Below are positions 1 through 9,044 of a stretch of DNA of 64,000 nucleotides, piece by piece (position 1 is the first letter of the stretch; every line of letters starts with the position of its first letter). Under the pieces are notes generated by a model. The model was not told the DNA's origin and did not search any database. It was given only the letters and a program-made list of their open reading frames with translations. Source of the DNA: Arthrobacter sp. PvP023 (GTDB lineage: Bacteria > Actinomycetota > Actinomycetes > Actinomycetales > Micrococcaceae); contig NZ_JAFIBI010000001.1 in NCBI RefSeq assembly GCF_017832975.1, forward strand, positions 868,001-932,000. Direction: 5' to 3'. Position numbers and translations under genes: made by a program.

Positions 1-884
1 CGCCCGTCGTCGAGGCTGGGGGCGGCCATGAGTGCCGTGATGATCATGAGCCCGCCGCCGATCCCGGAAATGATCAGGGCCGAAAGGATGGTGCGCGGCG
101 CCGTCTTGCGCGGGTTCTTCGTCTCCTCCGAGAGTTCCCCGGCGGAGTTGAAGCCGACCATGACGTAGGCGGCCATGAGCCCGGAGACGAGGAACGCGCC
201 GACGGCGCCGAGGTCCGAGCCGGCCACCACGCTGACGTCCGCCACTACCTCGGGTCCGCGCTGGGCGGCGGAAATCAGGGCCAGGATGACGGCGGCCACA
301 CCGACGATTTCGCAGGTCACGCCGATGGAGTTGACGTGGGACATGAGCTTGACGCCCAGGCAGTTGATCACCGTGGTGACCACCAGGAGTGCCGCGCCGA
401 GAACCACTGCGTTGGCGGCGCCGGTGACGGTGGCCAGCGCGGGATCGCCGCCCACCACCTGGAAGCCGTCCCACAGCTGGGGGAGGACCACTTGGAGTGC
501 GATGGCGGCGGCTGCCGCAGTGACAACCTGGGCGATGGACATGAACCAGCCGGCGAACCAGCCCACCACTTCGCCGCCCATGCGGCGGGACCACTGGTAG
601 ACGGCGCCGGAGAGCGGGTACCGGGCAGCGAGTTCAGCGAAGTTCAGGGCAACGAGCAGCTGGCCGATCAGTACCACCGGCCAGGTCCAGAAGAACGCGG
701 GCCCGGCAAAGGAGTACCCGAAGGCGAAGAGCTGGAAGATGGTGGTCAGGATGGAAACGAACGAGAATCCTGCGGCAAAGGAGGCGTAGCGGCCAAGTTT
801 GCGGTGCAGTGACGGCTGGTAGCCGAGCGAGGTCAGGTCTGCATCGTCTGCGTGGGCGGACGCCGTCGAAATGGTGGAAGTCAT
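1..884 (-). CDS. APC-family amino acid permease, 3' end outside window
   Basis: Inner-membrane secondary transporter of the amino acid/polyamine/organocation family. The left edge cuts it, leaving about 294 N-terminal residues. I chose the ATG at 882-884 because GGAG lies just upstream. A soluble N-terminus (MTSTISTASAHADDADL) leads into hydrophobic helices. The APC-type segment AELAARYPLSGAVYQW follows helix 2, and the conserved cytoplasmic loop reads SEETKNPRKTAPRTI. It looks like a paralogue of the permease at 55196-56815, with the same FAASF/SYxSILT-like start and loop. The substrate cannot be read from sequence. It is divergent from the TetR gene at 1117. Confidence 0.88.
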   Translation of the reverse strand, partial: MTSTISTASAHADDADLTSLGYQPSLHRKLGRYASFAAGFSFVSILTTIFQLFAFGYSFAGPAFFWTWPVVLIGQLLVALNFAELAARYPLSGAVYQWSRRMGGEVVGWFAGWFMSIAQVVTAAAAAIALQVVLPQLWDGFQVVGGDPALATVTGAANAVVLGAALLVVTTVINCLGVKLMSHVNSIGVTCEIVGVAAVILALISAAQRGPEVVADVSVVAGSDLGAVGAFLVSGLMAAYVMVGFNSAGELSEETKNPRKTAPRTILSALIISGIGGGLMIITALMAAPSLDDG

Positions 885-1116
885 CGGTTTCTCCGTGTCT
901 GGAACGGGGGCTGGTGACCACATCTGGGTAGCCGCTGGATGGCCCCTCCCGAAATACCGGTCACTTGATAGTTTTCCAGCGCCGTGTCCCGGTTCCGTTT
1001 CGCCCGTGTAAAAGCTGGATTTCCAGGCGTTTCAGTTCTGTGAACAAAAACTCACCGGCATCCCGGCCCTTTTGGCCCGGCGCAACCCGGACACCCGGGC
1101 GGTGTAAGAATGTGGG

Positions 1117-1803
1117 GTGACTTCAGCCGGACCGGGACGACCCCGCAAGCAGCAGCCAGTGCGCCCGGGGGCCACCGCCCGGGACGAAATCCTCGATGCC
1201 GCCGCGGAACTCTTTACGGGCCAGGGCTTCGCGAACACCTCCACGAGGGCGATCGCCGACGCCGTGGGCATGCGCCAGTCGTCGCTTTACCACCACTTCG
1301 GCACGAAGGATGACATCCTGGGCGAGCTGCTGAAGGGCACCGTGGCCGGCGGCTTGGACTTCGCGAGGGCGGTCTGCGCGGCTCCCCGGCCGGGCAGCGC
1401 AGTGGCGGCGGCCGCGGCGCTCCATGCAGTGGCGCTCTATGACGGTGGCCTGCTGTGTAGTGCACGGTGGAACCTGGGCATTCTCTACCACCTGCCGGAA
1501 GCACGTGCCGAGCGGTTCGAGCCGTTCATGGCAGACAGGCGCGAGCTCCGGCAGCGGTACCAGGACCTGGGTCGAAGGGTGGAGGAGCTCCTGCCGGCGG
1601 CCGGCGGTCCCGGCAGCGCGCCGCTCGGTGAGCTGGTCTTCCGCCTGGTTGAGTCCCTGATCAACCTTCGCGCTGACGGGCTCGCGGACAGTGCGTCACC
1701 TTCCCAGACGGCCGATGCCGCCGTCGTACTGGCCGGACTTTCGGCCGAACTGCCCGGGATCCGCGAACTCAGCAGGGAGCTGATCACGCAACACGGGCGC
1801 TAG
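1117..1803 (+). CDS. TetR/AcrR-family transcriptional regulator
   Basis: One-component repressor of 228 residues. The N-terminal helix-turn-helix spans about residues 22-70 (ARDEILDAAAELF, then TRAIADAVGMRQSSLYHHF). The variable C-terminal half would bind a ligand and dimerise. The start is GTG at 1117. No Shine-Dalgarno is visible, but an AT-richer TAAGAAT lies a few bases upstream, so the message may be leaderless. It is divergent from the permease at 1-884, which it may regulate (inference). Its stop overlaps the convergent NERD gene by 4 bp. Confidence 0.9.
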   Translation: MTSAGPGRPRKQQPVRPGATARDEILDAAAELFTGQGFANTSTRAIADAVGMRQSSLYHHFGTKDDILGELLKGTVAGGLDFARAVCAAPRPGSAVAAAAALHAVALYDGGLLCSARWNLGILYHLPEARAERFEPFMADRRELRQRYQDLGRRVEELLPAAGGPGSAPLGELVFRLVESLINLRADGLADSASPSQTADAAVVLAGLSAELPGIRELSRELITQHGR

Positions 1804-2570
1804 AGGAGCGGGCTGAGGAAGATCATGGAGAAAAGGCCGACGAAGGCGGCGAGCACCCACAACAGGCGCCGCCGCCGCGCCCGGTCCACGTGGTCCCGGA
1901 GAGCGTTGAAGCGGTCCTGCAGTTCAACTGGATCTGCTTGAAGCCCGGGATTCCGATGCCACGTTCGAGGCAGCCGGGCTGCTGACGCAATCCTGAAAAC
2001 CTGATCGGCGCTCAGCGCCGGTCGCAGGCCACGGAGCCAGCGCAGTATCTGCCGGTCGGACAGCACCTGGGCGCCTTCAGGTGCTTTCTTGATGGTCAGG
2101 TTCTTGGGTGCAATGATCACCACCACCCCGCTAACCTCCACCGGGATGCCGGACGCCGCGCTTAACAGCTTGCCCGCCCGGGCCGCCTCATGTGCTGCAT
2201 TGGGTATGTGACGCTGCCGCTGCCCTGCCACCATAAGCGTCCGCCCCGCGACCCACACAGATTGGTCGGAATGGTTCTTGGTATTGACAGTGAAAACCCC
2301 GGCCGGACCGATCAGCACGTGGTCGATGTCTGAGGTTCCCGCGCCCACAGGAATAGCGTGGAGGACGGTCCATTCGGGGCCGAGCCCGGCGAGCAACGTT
2401 CCCACCGCCACTTCGCCCAGGGCCCCCCGGAACCAAGGGCGGGCCTCGGCGCTGAGCGGATCGGCGCCGAATATCCGTCCCAACAGTGAACGGTCGGCCT
2501 CTTGTCCCTGGACGTCCAGAAGCTTGGCGATGACTTCCTGCCCCGGTACGCGGTTGCTCAGCTCATGCAT
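1800..2570 (-). CDS. NERD-domain protein with C-terminal membrane anchor
   Basis: 256 residues. The middle matches the nuclease-related NERD domain: ALGEVAVGTLLAGL, then the core SDIDHVLIGPAGVFTVNTKN, which carries the D-(x)n-K arrangement expected of a PD-(D/E)XK-like fold. The last ~20 residues are strongly hydrophobic (LLWVLAAFVGLFSMIFL), following an Arg-rich stretch, so the C-terminus is probably membrane anchored. NERD proteins are thought to act in DNA processing, but the cellular role is unknown. It is a single gene ending tail to tail with the TetR gene. Confidence 0.85.
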   Translation of the reverse strand: MHELSNRVPGQEVIAKLLDVQGQEADRSLLGRIFGADPLSAEARPWFRGALGEVAVGTLLAGLGPEWTVLHAIPVGAGTSDIDHVLIGPAGVFTVNTKNHSDQSVWVAGRTLMVAGQRQRHIPNAAHEAARAGKLLSAASGIPVEVSGVVVIIAPKNLTIKKAPEGAQVLSDRQILRWLRGLRPALSADQVFRIASAARLPRTWHRNPGLQADPVELQDRFNALRDHVDRARRRRLLWVLAAFVGLFSMIFLSPLL

Positions 2571-2638
2571 GCGCCGAGCATAAGCCTCCGCTCCGGCGCC
2601 GCCGGTTTCGGCACGCGGTCACTCTTCGACGGGCGCGG

Positions 2639-3679
2639 CTAGGCGCTCGTGGCGTCCTGCACTTCGCCCACCAGCTCTTCGATGATGTCCTCCAGGAAGA
2701 GGACGCCGGTGGTGTTCCCGTGCGCGTCGAATACCCGGGCGACGTGGGCGCCGGTGCGGCGCATGGTGGCCAGTGCGTCCTCGAGGTCGCTGCCGCTGAA
2801 CGCGGACGCGAGCCGGCGGATTCGCTTGGCAGGCACGGGCCTGGCGAACTTTTCCGGGGATGTCAGGTCCATGACGTCCTTGAGGTGCAGGTAACCGGAG
2901 GGCACGCCGTCGTCGTCCGTGAGGATGTAGCGGGAGAACCCGTGCCGGGCCACCGCGCTCTGGATGTCGGCCGGCGTCGAAGACGCCGGTAGGAGCACCA
3001 TCTCGCTGATGGGCACTTCCACGTCCGCCACGGTCTTGGCGGTGAATTCGAACGCTGCATTCAGCGTGCCGGTAGTGTCCGTGAGCATGCCGTCCCGGGT
3101 GGACTGCTCCACGATGTTCGCCACCTCGTCCAGGGTGTAGGCGCTGGTGGCCTCATCCTTGGGCTGGACCTTGAAGAGCCGCAGGATGGAGTTGGCGATC
3201 CCGTTGAGGGTCCAGATCACCGGCTTGAACACCCGTGCCACCATCACCAGCGGCGGGGCCAGGATGAGCGCGGCCCGGGTGGGAACGGAGAACGAGATGT
3301 TCTTGGGGACCATTTCGCCAATGACCACGTGCAGGAAGGTCACCAGCAGCAGCGCGGCCACGAAGGCGATGATGCCGATTGCTTCGCCGGAGAGGGAGGT
3401 CAGGCCCAGCGGGATTTCCAGCAGGTGGTGGATGGCTGGTTCGGAAACGTTCAGGATCACGAGCGAGCACACGGTGATGCCCAACTGGCTGGTGGCCAGC
3501 ATCAGCGTGGCGTGCTCCATGGCCCACAGCGTGGTTTTCGCCGCCTTGCTGCCGGCCTCGGCCTTGGGCTCGATCTGCGACCGGCGGGCGGAGATGACCG
3601 CGAACTCGGCTCCCACGAAGAAGGCGTTGACCACCAGGAGCACCACCAGCCAGATGATGCCGGGAAGGTATTCACTCAT
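2639..3679 (-). CDS. CNNM/CorB-type (hemolysin C-like) membrane protein, short paralogue
   Basis: 346 residues. The N-terminal DUF21/CNNM transmembrane domain (about 1-190, opening with [20 protein letters not shown]) is followed by a pair of CBS domains (about 205-335) ending in [15 protein letters not shown]. It lacks the C-terminal CorC/HlyC domain present in its neighbour. The family is linked to magnesium or divalent-cation efflux. Its start overlaps the stop of the upstream gene by 8 bp, so the two are probably co-translated and may form a heteromer (inference). Confidence 0.92.
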   Translation of the reverse strand: MSEYLPGIIWLVVLLVVNAFFVGAEFAVISARRSQIEPKAEAGSKAAKTTLWAMEHATLMLATSQLGITVCSLVILNVSEPAIHHLLEIPLGLTSLSGEAIGIIAFVAALLLVTFLHVVIGEMVPKNISFSVPTRAALILAPPLVMVARVFKPVIWTLNGIANSILRLFKVQPKDEATSAYTLDEVANIVEQSTRDGMLTDTTGTLNAAFEFTAKTVADVEVPISEMVLLPASSTPADIQSAVARHGFSRYILTDDDGVPSGYLHLKDVMDLTSPEKFARPVPAKRIRRLASAFSGSDLEDALATMRRTGAHVARVFDAHGNTTGVLFLEDIIEELVGEVQDATSA

Positions 3680-5033
3680 GGGTCAGCTCCGAGGTGAGGG
3701 TGTCGATGATGCGGTCATGCGGGCTCTGGGGTGCTTCCTGTGATTCGTCCGGGGTGAAGCGGAGGCGCTCCACATGGGTGCCCACCACGCGTTCCACGCG
3801 CAGCGTTCCGCCGTCCACGGTGACTTCGTCGCCGAGCTCGGGGATGCGGTCCAGCTGGTCGGTGACGAAACCGGCGATGGTGTCGTACTCCTCGCCGTCG
3901 GGCACTTCGATGCCGGTCCGGTCCAGCAGTTCGTCGGGGCGCAGGGAAGCGTCGAACGTGATGGAACGGCCGGTCCTGACCACGCCCACGCGTGCGCGGT
4001 CGTGTTCGTCCTCAAGCTCGCCGACGATCTCTTCCACCAGGTCTTCGAGGGTGACGATGCCGGCCGTCCCGCCATGCTCGTCGGACACGATGGCCACCTG
4101 GAGCCCCTGCTTGCGGAGCAGGACCAGCAGCGTGTCCACACTCATGGATTCGGGGACCCGGAGCGGGTCGATCATGAGGCTCGCGGCGGTCACACAGTCC
4201 CGTTCCTCCAAGGCCACAGCGAATGCCTGCTTGACGTGCAGGACCCCCAGGACGTCGTCGCGGTCCCGTCCGATCACCGGAAAACGCGAGTAGCCGGTGG
4301 ACGAGGCCAGGGTGACGATCTGTTCCGCCGTATCGTCGGCGTTCACCGCCGTCATCCGGACGCGGGGCGTCATGACGTCGGCAGCGGAGTGCTCGGAGAA
4401 GCGGAGGGTGCGGTGCAGCAGGACCGCATGGTCGACGTCGAGCACCCCTTCCAGCGCGGAGCGCCGTACCAGCGAGCTGAGTTCCTCGGCGCTGCGCGCG
4501 CCGGAAAGCTCTTCTTTCGGCTCGATGCCGAACGACCTGATGATGCCGTTGGCGGTGTTGTTGAACAGCAGGATCACCGGCTTGAAGACGGCGGTGAACA
4601 GGGCCTGGAACGGGACCACGATCTTCGCGGTGGCCAGGGGGAGGGCCAGGGCGAAGTTCTTCGGGACGAGTTCGCCGATCACCATCGAGAAGATGGTGGC
4701 CAGGAAAATACCCGCCACGGCGCCGATCCCGGGCACCACGGACTCAGGCAGGCCCGCCGCCAGCAACGGCCCGCTAAGCATTTTGCTGATGGCGGGTTCG
4801 AAGGTGTAGCCGGTGAGGAGCGTGGTCAGCGTGATACCCAGCTGGGCTCCGGAGAGATGCGTCGAGGTGATCTTGAGGGCCTTGATGGTGGGCGCAAGAC
4901 GTTTCTCACCGCGGGCCTGGCGGGCTTCAAGGTCGTTGCGGTCAAGGTTGACCAGCGCGAACTCGGACGCAACGAAGAAGCCGGTACCCACCGTGAGGAC
5001 AAGGCCGATACCGAGCATGATCCATTCATACAT
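3672..5033 (-). CDS. CNNM/CorB-type membrane protein with CBS and CorC/HlyC domains
   Basis: 453 residues, the full-length family form. The DUF21 transmembrane domain starts [25 protein letters not shown] repeats occupy about 215-340 ([19 protein letters not shown], then [15 protein letters not shown]). A C-terminal CorC_HlyC FAD-PCMH-like domain of about 85 residues contains [15 protein letters not shown] and YDTIAGFV. It is probably a divalent-cation transporter or regulator. It is first in a two-gene operon with 2639-3679, and the ATG is at the 5' end of the conserved membrane domain. Confidence 0.93.
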   Translation of the reverse strand: MYEWIMLGIGLVLTVGTGFFVASEFALVNLDRNDLEARQARGEKRLAPTIKALKITSTHLSGAQLGITLTTLLTGYTFEPAISKMLSGPLLAAGLPESVVPGIGAVAGIFLATIFSMVIGELVPKNFALALPLATAKIVVPFQALFTAVFKPVILLFNNTANGIIRSFGIEPKEELSGARSAEELSSLVRRSALEGVLDVDHAVLLHRTLRFSEHSAADVMTPRVRMTAVNADDTAEQIVTLASSTGYSRFPVIGRDRDDVLGVLHVKQAFAVALEERDCVTAASLMIDPLRVPESMSVDTLLVLLRKQGLQVAIVSDEHGGTAGIVTLEDLVEEIVGELEDEHDRARVGVVRTGRSITFDASLRPDELLDRTGIEVPDGEEYDTIAGFVTDQLDRIPELGDEVTVDGGTLRVERVVGTHVERLRFTPDESQEAPQSPHDRIIDTLTSELTHE

Positions 5034-5432
5034 TCGGGCGCCCCTCTCCCGTGATGGCCGGTGAACCGGTCAGAAGGTGGAGGGGCTTGGGCATATGTGA
5101 AGGAGGGTCGTCCATAGTGTCGCTAAGTCTACGGGGTGCGGCTCCTTCGAAATAAGCGTGTGCGCCGTGGGCGAAACGCTGGGGAGCGCGGGGTGGGCGG
5201 CCTTTCGCAAACCCGCACAGTACGAGGCCACGGGATTTCCGGATACGGGTTGGCTGAGGCCTGTCGTCCGGCCGTTATTAGGTCTAGCGTGGGAAGTGGG
5301 TACCTGCGCGTGCGCGCGGGCAGTAAACACCGGACGGGGATCCGGTCAGGTTCGTCTTCGCAGCAGTGAGGCCGGCGTCAGGGACAGAAGCAACGCCTTT
5401 TCGGTTTCCAGGGGCGAAGGAACGGAACGGTA
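5034..5432. other. Intergenic region, no gene recognised
   Basis: About 400 bp between two head-to-head transcription units. It must hold promoters for the CNNM pair (leftward) and the response regulator (rightward). I see no convincing coding frame, riboswitch, tRNA or strong hairpin. Confidence 0.5.
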
Positions 5433-6321
5433 ATGATGGCAGCCCCGCAAAGTAGGCCGGCGTACCCCCGGACCGGCCAGAGCGTCTACATCCTGGACGA
5501 CGAAGAGGTCGTGCGGAGGGGCCTGCGGCGGCTACTGGAGACCCACGGGTTCACCATCGTCGGGGAGACAGGGTCAGTCTGTGAAGCCGTCCGGCGGATC
5601 CCTGCGCTGCGCCCCGACCTGGTCATCCTGGACGACGACCTTCCGGATGGTTCCGGTGCCGAGGTGTGCCGGGCCGTCGCAGCAACCGACCCCTCGATCC
5701 GGTGCGTGCTGATGACCGGGGAAATCGACGAAAAACGTGCTGATTGAATCCATCCTGGCAGGAGCGTGGGGTTGCCTCTCGCAGCAGGATGACAACACGG
5801 AACAGCTCAGGCTGATCCGACGCGCCCTTGCCGGGCACACCGCGTACAGCCGCCGATTCCAGCCGGGGATTCTTGCACCGGCCGCCGGGCCCGGTAGGGA
5901 CCGGCCGGATGAGGGACTCCTGAGACTCTCCCGACAGGAATGGAATGTGGCTGTCGGCCTGGGGAAAGGGATGACCAACCGGCAGATCAGCCAGGAGATG
6001 TCTTTGGCGGAAAAGACCATAAAGAACCTCGTGTCCTCCGCGCTGACGAAACTCGGCTTGGCGCGCAGGACGCAGGCCGCCGTGCTGGTCACCAGGACGC
6101 TGAAGCAATCGGAAAACCCCTCCTACGGAAACTACCGGTTTAGCCGGTTCCCGGACTTGATCGCCGAGGTCACCGCAGCGCTGTTGAACTGCACCAGCGA
6201 GGCAGGCACCGTGCCGCTCACGGCCGGTCTGCGGGCGGGTGGTGCCGTGCGTCTGGCCGACGCACTTGCCGCGATCCAGACCCCGGTAATGGCCGTACGC
6301 CCGCTGCCAAACCGGCGTTAA
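5433..6321 (+). pseudogene. NarL/LuxR-family response regulator, interrupted by a frameshift
   Basis: The first 100 residues are a receiver domain: acidic pair LDDEE, phospho-acceptor in LVILDDDLPDGSG, then RCVLMTGEIDE. The frame then runs into a TGA at 5743. In the +1 frame the protein continues as LIESILAGAWGCL, exactly what should follow in a NarL-type receiver. A LuxR helix-turn-helix comes next (LSRQEWNVAVGLGKG, MTNRQISQEMSLAEKTIKN) plus a ~70-residue unrecognised tail. The shift falls in an A5 run at 5731-5735. Removing one A restores GEIDENVLIESILAG. This could be a genuine null allele, a phase-variable tract or a sequencing error. Confidence 0.75.
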
Positions 6322-6344
6322 GATCCCGGAACGCCCGGGTTCTT
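6320..6344 (+). terminator. Hairpin directly after the regulator stop
   Basis: Ten-base arms (6320-6329 and 6335-6344, one mismatch) with a 5-nt loop, starting inside the TAA stop. No clear U-tract follows, so termination is only probable. Confidence 0.4.
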
Positions 6345-6364
6345 GCGCCTTTTGGGAGTCCGCC

Positions 6365-6673
6365 ATGGCATCAAGAGCCCCGGCGCTGATGATCACCGGG
6401 AGCAGCATTCGGGGGCTTTGGCCTCTGGGGCCGGCCCCCGACGGGGCATTGACTGGAACCTCGGGCGACGGCATGGCTCCCGAGAACGGAGACGTTCCCG
6501 CGCTGTGCCATCGCACCGGCGGGTTCCCCTTAGCGCAGCATTTGGGGGCGTTGAGGGGAATAGGGCTGCAGCCCAAGACGGCCTCCGCCCGGCCCGGACA
6601 GCACCGGCAGTATTCCAAGCCGCACCCATCCGCGTTCATTACGGCAGCGAATCCCTTGCAAGTCCTGCGGTAA
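6365..6673 (+). CDS. Uncharacterised small ORF, doubtful
   Basis: A 102-codon frame beginning ATG at 6365 after GGGAG at a suitable distance. The product (MASRAPALMITGSSIRGL...) has no domain, signal peptide or membrane segment that I recognise. GC at third positions is only moderately high. It fills most of the 387-bp gap between the regulator and the secreted protein at 6709 and may instead be untranslated leader. Confidence 0.22.
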   Translation: MASRAPALMITGSSIRGLWPLGPAPDGALTGTSGDGMAPENGDVPALCHRTGGFPLAQHLGALRGIGLQPKTASARPGQHRQYSKPHPSAFITAANPLQVLR

Positions 6674-6708
6674 TCGATGACGTCCGGCCATGATCGGGAG
6701 GTGAGGCA

Positions 6709-7641
6709 ATGCGCGGAAATGCATCCTGGCTTCCCTCCGCCTTGCGGTCCCTCGTCCTGGCCACATTGCTCGCGGCCGCCTGGGTTGTGTTTGGCGCCGT
6801 CTCGTCACAGGCTTCAAGCCTGCTGCCGCCCGTGACCGACCCCATCTCTGCCGACACCGCCGCCTCTGTTATCTCCGAAGCCGGCACGGAGGATCAAGGT
6901 CACCTTGCCGCGCTGACTGAACCTGTTGCCACTGTGGCAGGCCCGATTGCGCCGCAGGTTCAGGCCATCGCCGAACCGGTTCTGGTGCCCGTGGACACTG
7001 CGGTGGCACCGGTGGCCGCCGTCGTCGAGCAGGTCACCAGCGCGGTGGCACCCGCGACAGCGCTCGCTTCAGACGCCGTCGCCCCCGTGACCCAAACGGT
7101 CGCCGGAATCACGGCGCCGGTCACGGGGCTGGTGGCTGATGTCACCGAACCCGTGCTGGCTCCGGTTGGCTCCGTCGCCGGCGACGTTGCCGGCAACGCG
7201 GTCGACGCCGTCCCCGCCCCCGTTGACGTTCCCGCCCAGCCGTACCCGGCGGGGTCCGTTCCACAGGAACCTGCACCGGGCGGCGCCGCCACGTCTCCGG
7301 CCGCCGCACCTTCCGCGGGCATCTCACCGACCGTTTCGGCTGGCGCGCAGGACCAGGGGGCCGCAACGGCCGCAAAGTCCGACGGCGGCAGCACCGTTGT
7401 GATGACAGCACGGACTCCCGCACCCGAACGTCCCGCAACGCCCGCCCCCGGATCGCCGGCTACGGCCCCGACGGGCTCCGGTTCGCTGCTTCGGGCGGGT
7501 AACGACGGCGGATCCGGCGTAGCAGCCGACGTTCCGGCCTTCCAGTTTTCCTTGACGCAGATCTCGCTCAAGGACGTCCTCAACGCCTCCGATGAGCTGC
7601 CGAGTTCGGTCAGCCTGGAGCACGGCTTTTCCCCCGACTAG
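6709..7641 (+). CDS. Secreted low-complexity Ala/Val/Pro-rich protein
   Basis: 310 residues starting at an ATG behind the strong purine-rich site GGGAGGTGAGG. An N-terminal signal peptide (SLVLATLLAAAWVVFGAVSSQASS) should be cleaved near residue 36. The rest is a degenerate series of VAPV/VTEPV/VAGPI-like segments (about 60-175) passing into a Pro/Ala/Gly-rich stretch (about 180-275). A short unique C-terminus reads QFSLTQISLKDVLNASDELP. It has no catalytic motif, Cys pair or C-terminal anchor. It is likely an exported, extended cell-surface or matrix protein. The repeat protein at 7731 follows in the same direction. Confidence 0.75.
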   Translation: MRGNASWLPSALRSLVLATLLAAAWVVFGAVSSQASSLLPPVTDPISADTAASVISEAGTEDQGHLAALTEPVATVAGPIAPQVQAIAEPVLVPVDTAVAPVAAVVEQVTSAVAPATALASDAVAPVTQTVAGITAPVTGLVADVTEPVLAPVGSVAGDVAGNAVDAVPAPVDVPAQPYPAGSVPQEPAPGGAATSPAAAPSAGISPTVSAGAQDQGAATAAKSDGGSTVVMTARTPAPERPATPAPGSPATAPTGSGSLLRAGNDGGSGVAADVPAFQFSLTQISLKDVLNASDELPSSVSLEHGFSPD

Positions 7642-7730
7642 TGACGCCGGCACCGCGCCTTCTGCGCGGACGGCACCTGGCCACGCACCATCCGTGCCTG
7701 GCTCACCTCACTAGTAAGGAATGAATTGTC

Positions 7731-8711
7731 ATGAAATCTTTCGTACGCACCACTCTGTGCAGCGCCGTTTTTGCCGGCGGAGTACTCATCCTCGGCGCGG
7801 GCGCAGCCTCCGCTTCCGACTCCACCACCACGACGTCGGACCTGGGTCTCGGCTCGGGAAGCCACATCAGCCTGAACCTTGGCGCCAACCTGGACGTTGC
7901 CACTTCCGCGGCCACTGAGGGTTCGGTGGTAAACAACTCGGCAGTGAACGACGGCGGGACCTCCACCTGGGGGCACGGCACCGGGAGCTCCACGGACACT
8001 AGCGCCGTCACCGACCTTGCCGTTGGCCTGGGCGTGAACCTGGATGCCGACGCCAGCCTGGATGCTGCGGCTTCGGCTGTGTCTGAGGGTTCGGTTGTGA
8101 ATGACGGCCACGGCACTTGGAGTTCTACGGACACCAGCGCCGTCACCGACCTTGTCGTTGGCCTGGGCGTGAACTTGGATGCTGACGCCAGCCTGGATGC
8201 TGCTGCTTCGGCTGTGTCTGAAGGTTCGGTTGTGAATGACGGCCACGGCACCTGGAGCGAGGGCTCCTGGAATGAGGGGTCTGCTGCGGGCAGTGTTGTT
8301 TCGGATCTGGACGCTGGTGTGAACCTGGATGCGGATGCGAGCCTGGATGCTGGGGCTTCGGCTGTGTCTGAGGGTTCGGTTGTGAATGACGGCCACGGGA
8401 CCTGGAGCGAGGGCACCTGGAATGAGGGGTCTGCTGCGGGCAGTGTTGTTTCGGATCTGGACGCTGGTGTGAACCTGGATGCGGATGCGAGCCTGGACGC
8501 TGGGGCTTCCGCTGTGTCTGAGGGTTCGGTTGTGAATGACGGCCACGGGACCTGGAGCGAGGGCTCCTGGAATGAGGGCTCGACTGACGGCAGTGTTGTT
8601 TCGGATCTGGATGCGGGTCTGAACCTGGACGCGAATGCGAGCCTGGATGCTGCGGCTTCAGCTGTGTCTGAAGGTTCCGTCGTAAACGACGGCGGCAACA
8701 GCCTCCTGTAA
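7731..8711 (+). CDS. Secreted tandem-repeat protein (45/50-residue repeats)
   Basis: 326 residues. Signal peptide SFVRTTLCSAVFAGGVLIL ends in an Ala-rich cleavage site near ASA-SDS. The mature part is built of repeats of VNLDADASLDAAASAVSEGS followed by VVNDGHGTW. These alternate with one of two linkers: SSTDTSAVTDLVVGLG in the first two junctions, then SEGSWNEGSAAGSVVSDLDAG. It is acidic, has no Lys or Arg in the repeat region, no Cys and no visible anchor. An extracellular acidic fibre or Ca-binding-like structure is possible but unproven. RBS AAGGA sits at 7716-7720. I recognise no named family. Confidence 0.85.
   Translation: MKSFVRTTLCSAVFAGGVLILGAGAASASDSTTTTSDLGLGSGSHISLNLGANLDVATSAATEGSVVNNSAVNDGGTSTWGHGTGSSTDTSAVTDLAVGLGVNLDADASLDAAASAVSEGSVVNDGHGTWSSTDTSAVTDLVVGLGVNLDADASLDAAASAVSEGSVVNDGHGTWSEGSWNEGSAAGSVVSDLDAGVNLDADASLDAGASAVSEGSVVNDGHGTWSEGTWNEGSAAGSVVSDLDAGVNLDADASLDAGASAVSEGSVVNDGHGTWSEGSWNEGSTDGSVVSDLDAGLNLDANASLDAAASAVSEGSVVNDGGNSLL
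8034..8708 (+). repeat. In-frame tandem repeat array, 135-bp and 150-bp units
   Basis: Units begin at 8034 (135 bp), 8169, 8319 and 8469 (150 bp each), with a partial last unit at 8619-8708. All lengths are multiples of three. Units at 8319 and 8469 are almost identical at DNA level, pointing to recent duplication, while the first unit and the partial last are more diverged. Confidence 0.93.
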
Positions 8712-8726
8712 TCAGCAAAGTATGTT

Positions 8727-8788
8727 GCGGGCCATGATTGTGGCCCGCTAACGGAGTCGGGGTGCTGTCCCAGGACAGCACCCCGACT
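8727..8788 (+). terminator. Two consecutive hairpins after the repeat protein
   Basis: Hairpin 1 spans 8727-8748 (8-bp arms, 6-nt loop). Hairpin 2 spans 8755-8788: 16-bp perfect arms around a 2-nt centre, followed by TCTGCTTTC. The second is a strong intrinsic-terminator-like stem. Confidence 0.75.
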
Positions 8789-8951
8789 TCTGCTTTCAAG
8801 CCGCAGCCCCCGACTCCCGGCATTGAGTATTTACGCCCCATTCCAGATGGCAAATTGAGGTCCCGTTGAGTGTGCATTTGCCTTGACGGAAGATTGCGGA
8901 TTCCTTTTCGAATACTTTCCGCCTGCTTGCGTTCCCGTTGAAAAACTCGAA

Positions 8952-8968
8952 GTCAACAATCAGTTGAC
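8952..8968. promoter_or_regulatory. Inverted repeat GTCAAC-N5-GTTGAC upstream of the glycosyltransferase
   Basis: Perfect 6-bp arms with a 5-bp spacer, about 80 bp before the GTG start at 9045, in the 333-bp gap after the repeat gene. It could be an operator. The cognate regulator is unknown. The rest of this gap shows a second weak repeat (8849-8855 with 8876-8882) and nothing else clear. Confidence 0.3.
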
Positions 8969-9044
8969 TAATTCGGTGGGGAGCTGCGGGGCCTGTGCGT
9001 GACTATATGAATTCTGCTCTCGGGACTGCGGGTGCCGAACTCCT

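Noticed and set aside
5070..5432. Short frames in the gap before the response regulator
   Set aside because: Arg/Gly-rich products without start signals or family features, likely chance frames in GC-rich DNA.
8034..8708. Regular repeats that might be a CRISPR-like array
   Set aside because: Units are 135/150 bp, in frame, and encode a secreted repeat protein; there are no unique spacers or cas genes.
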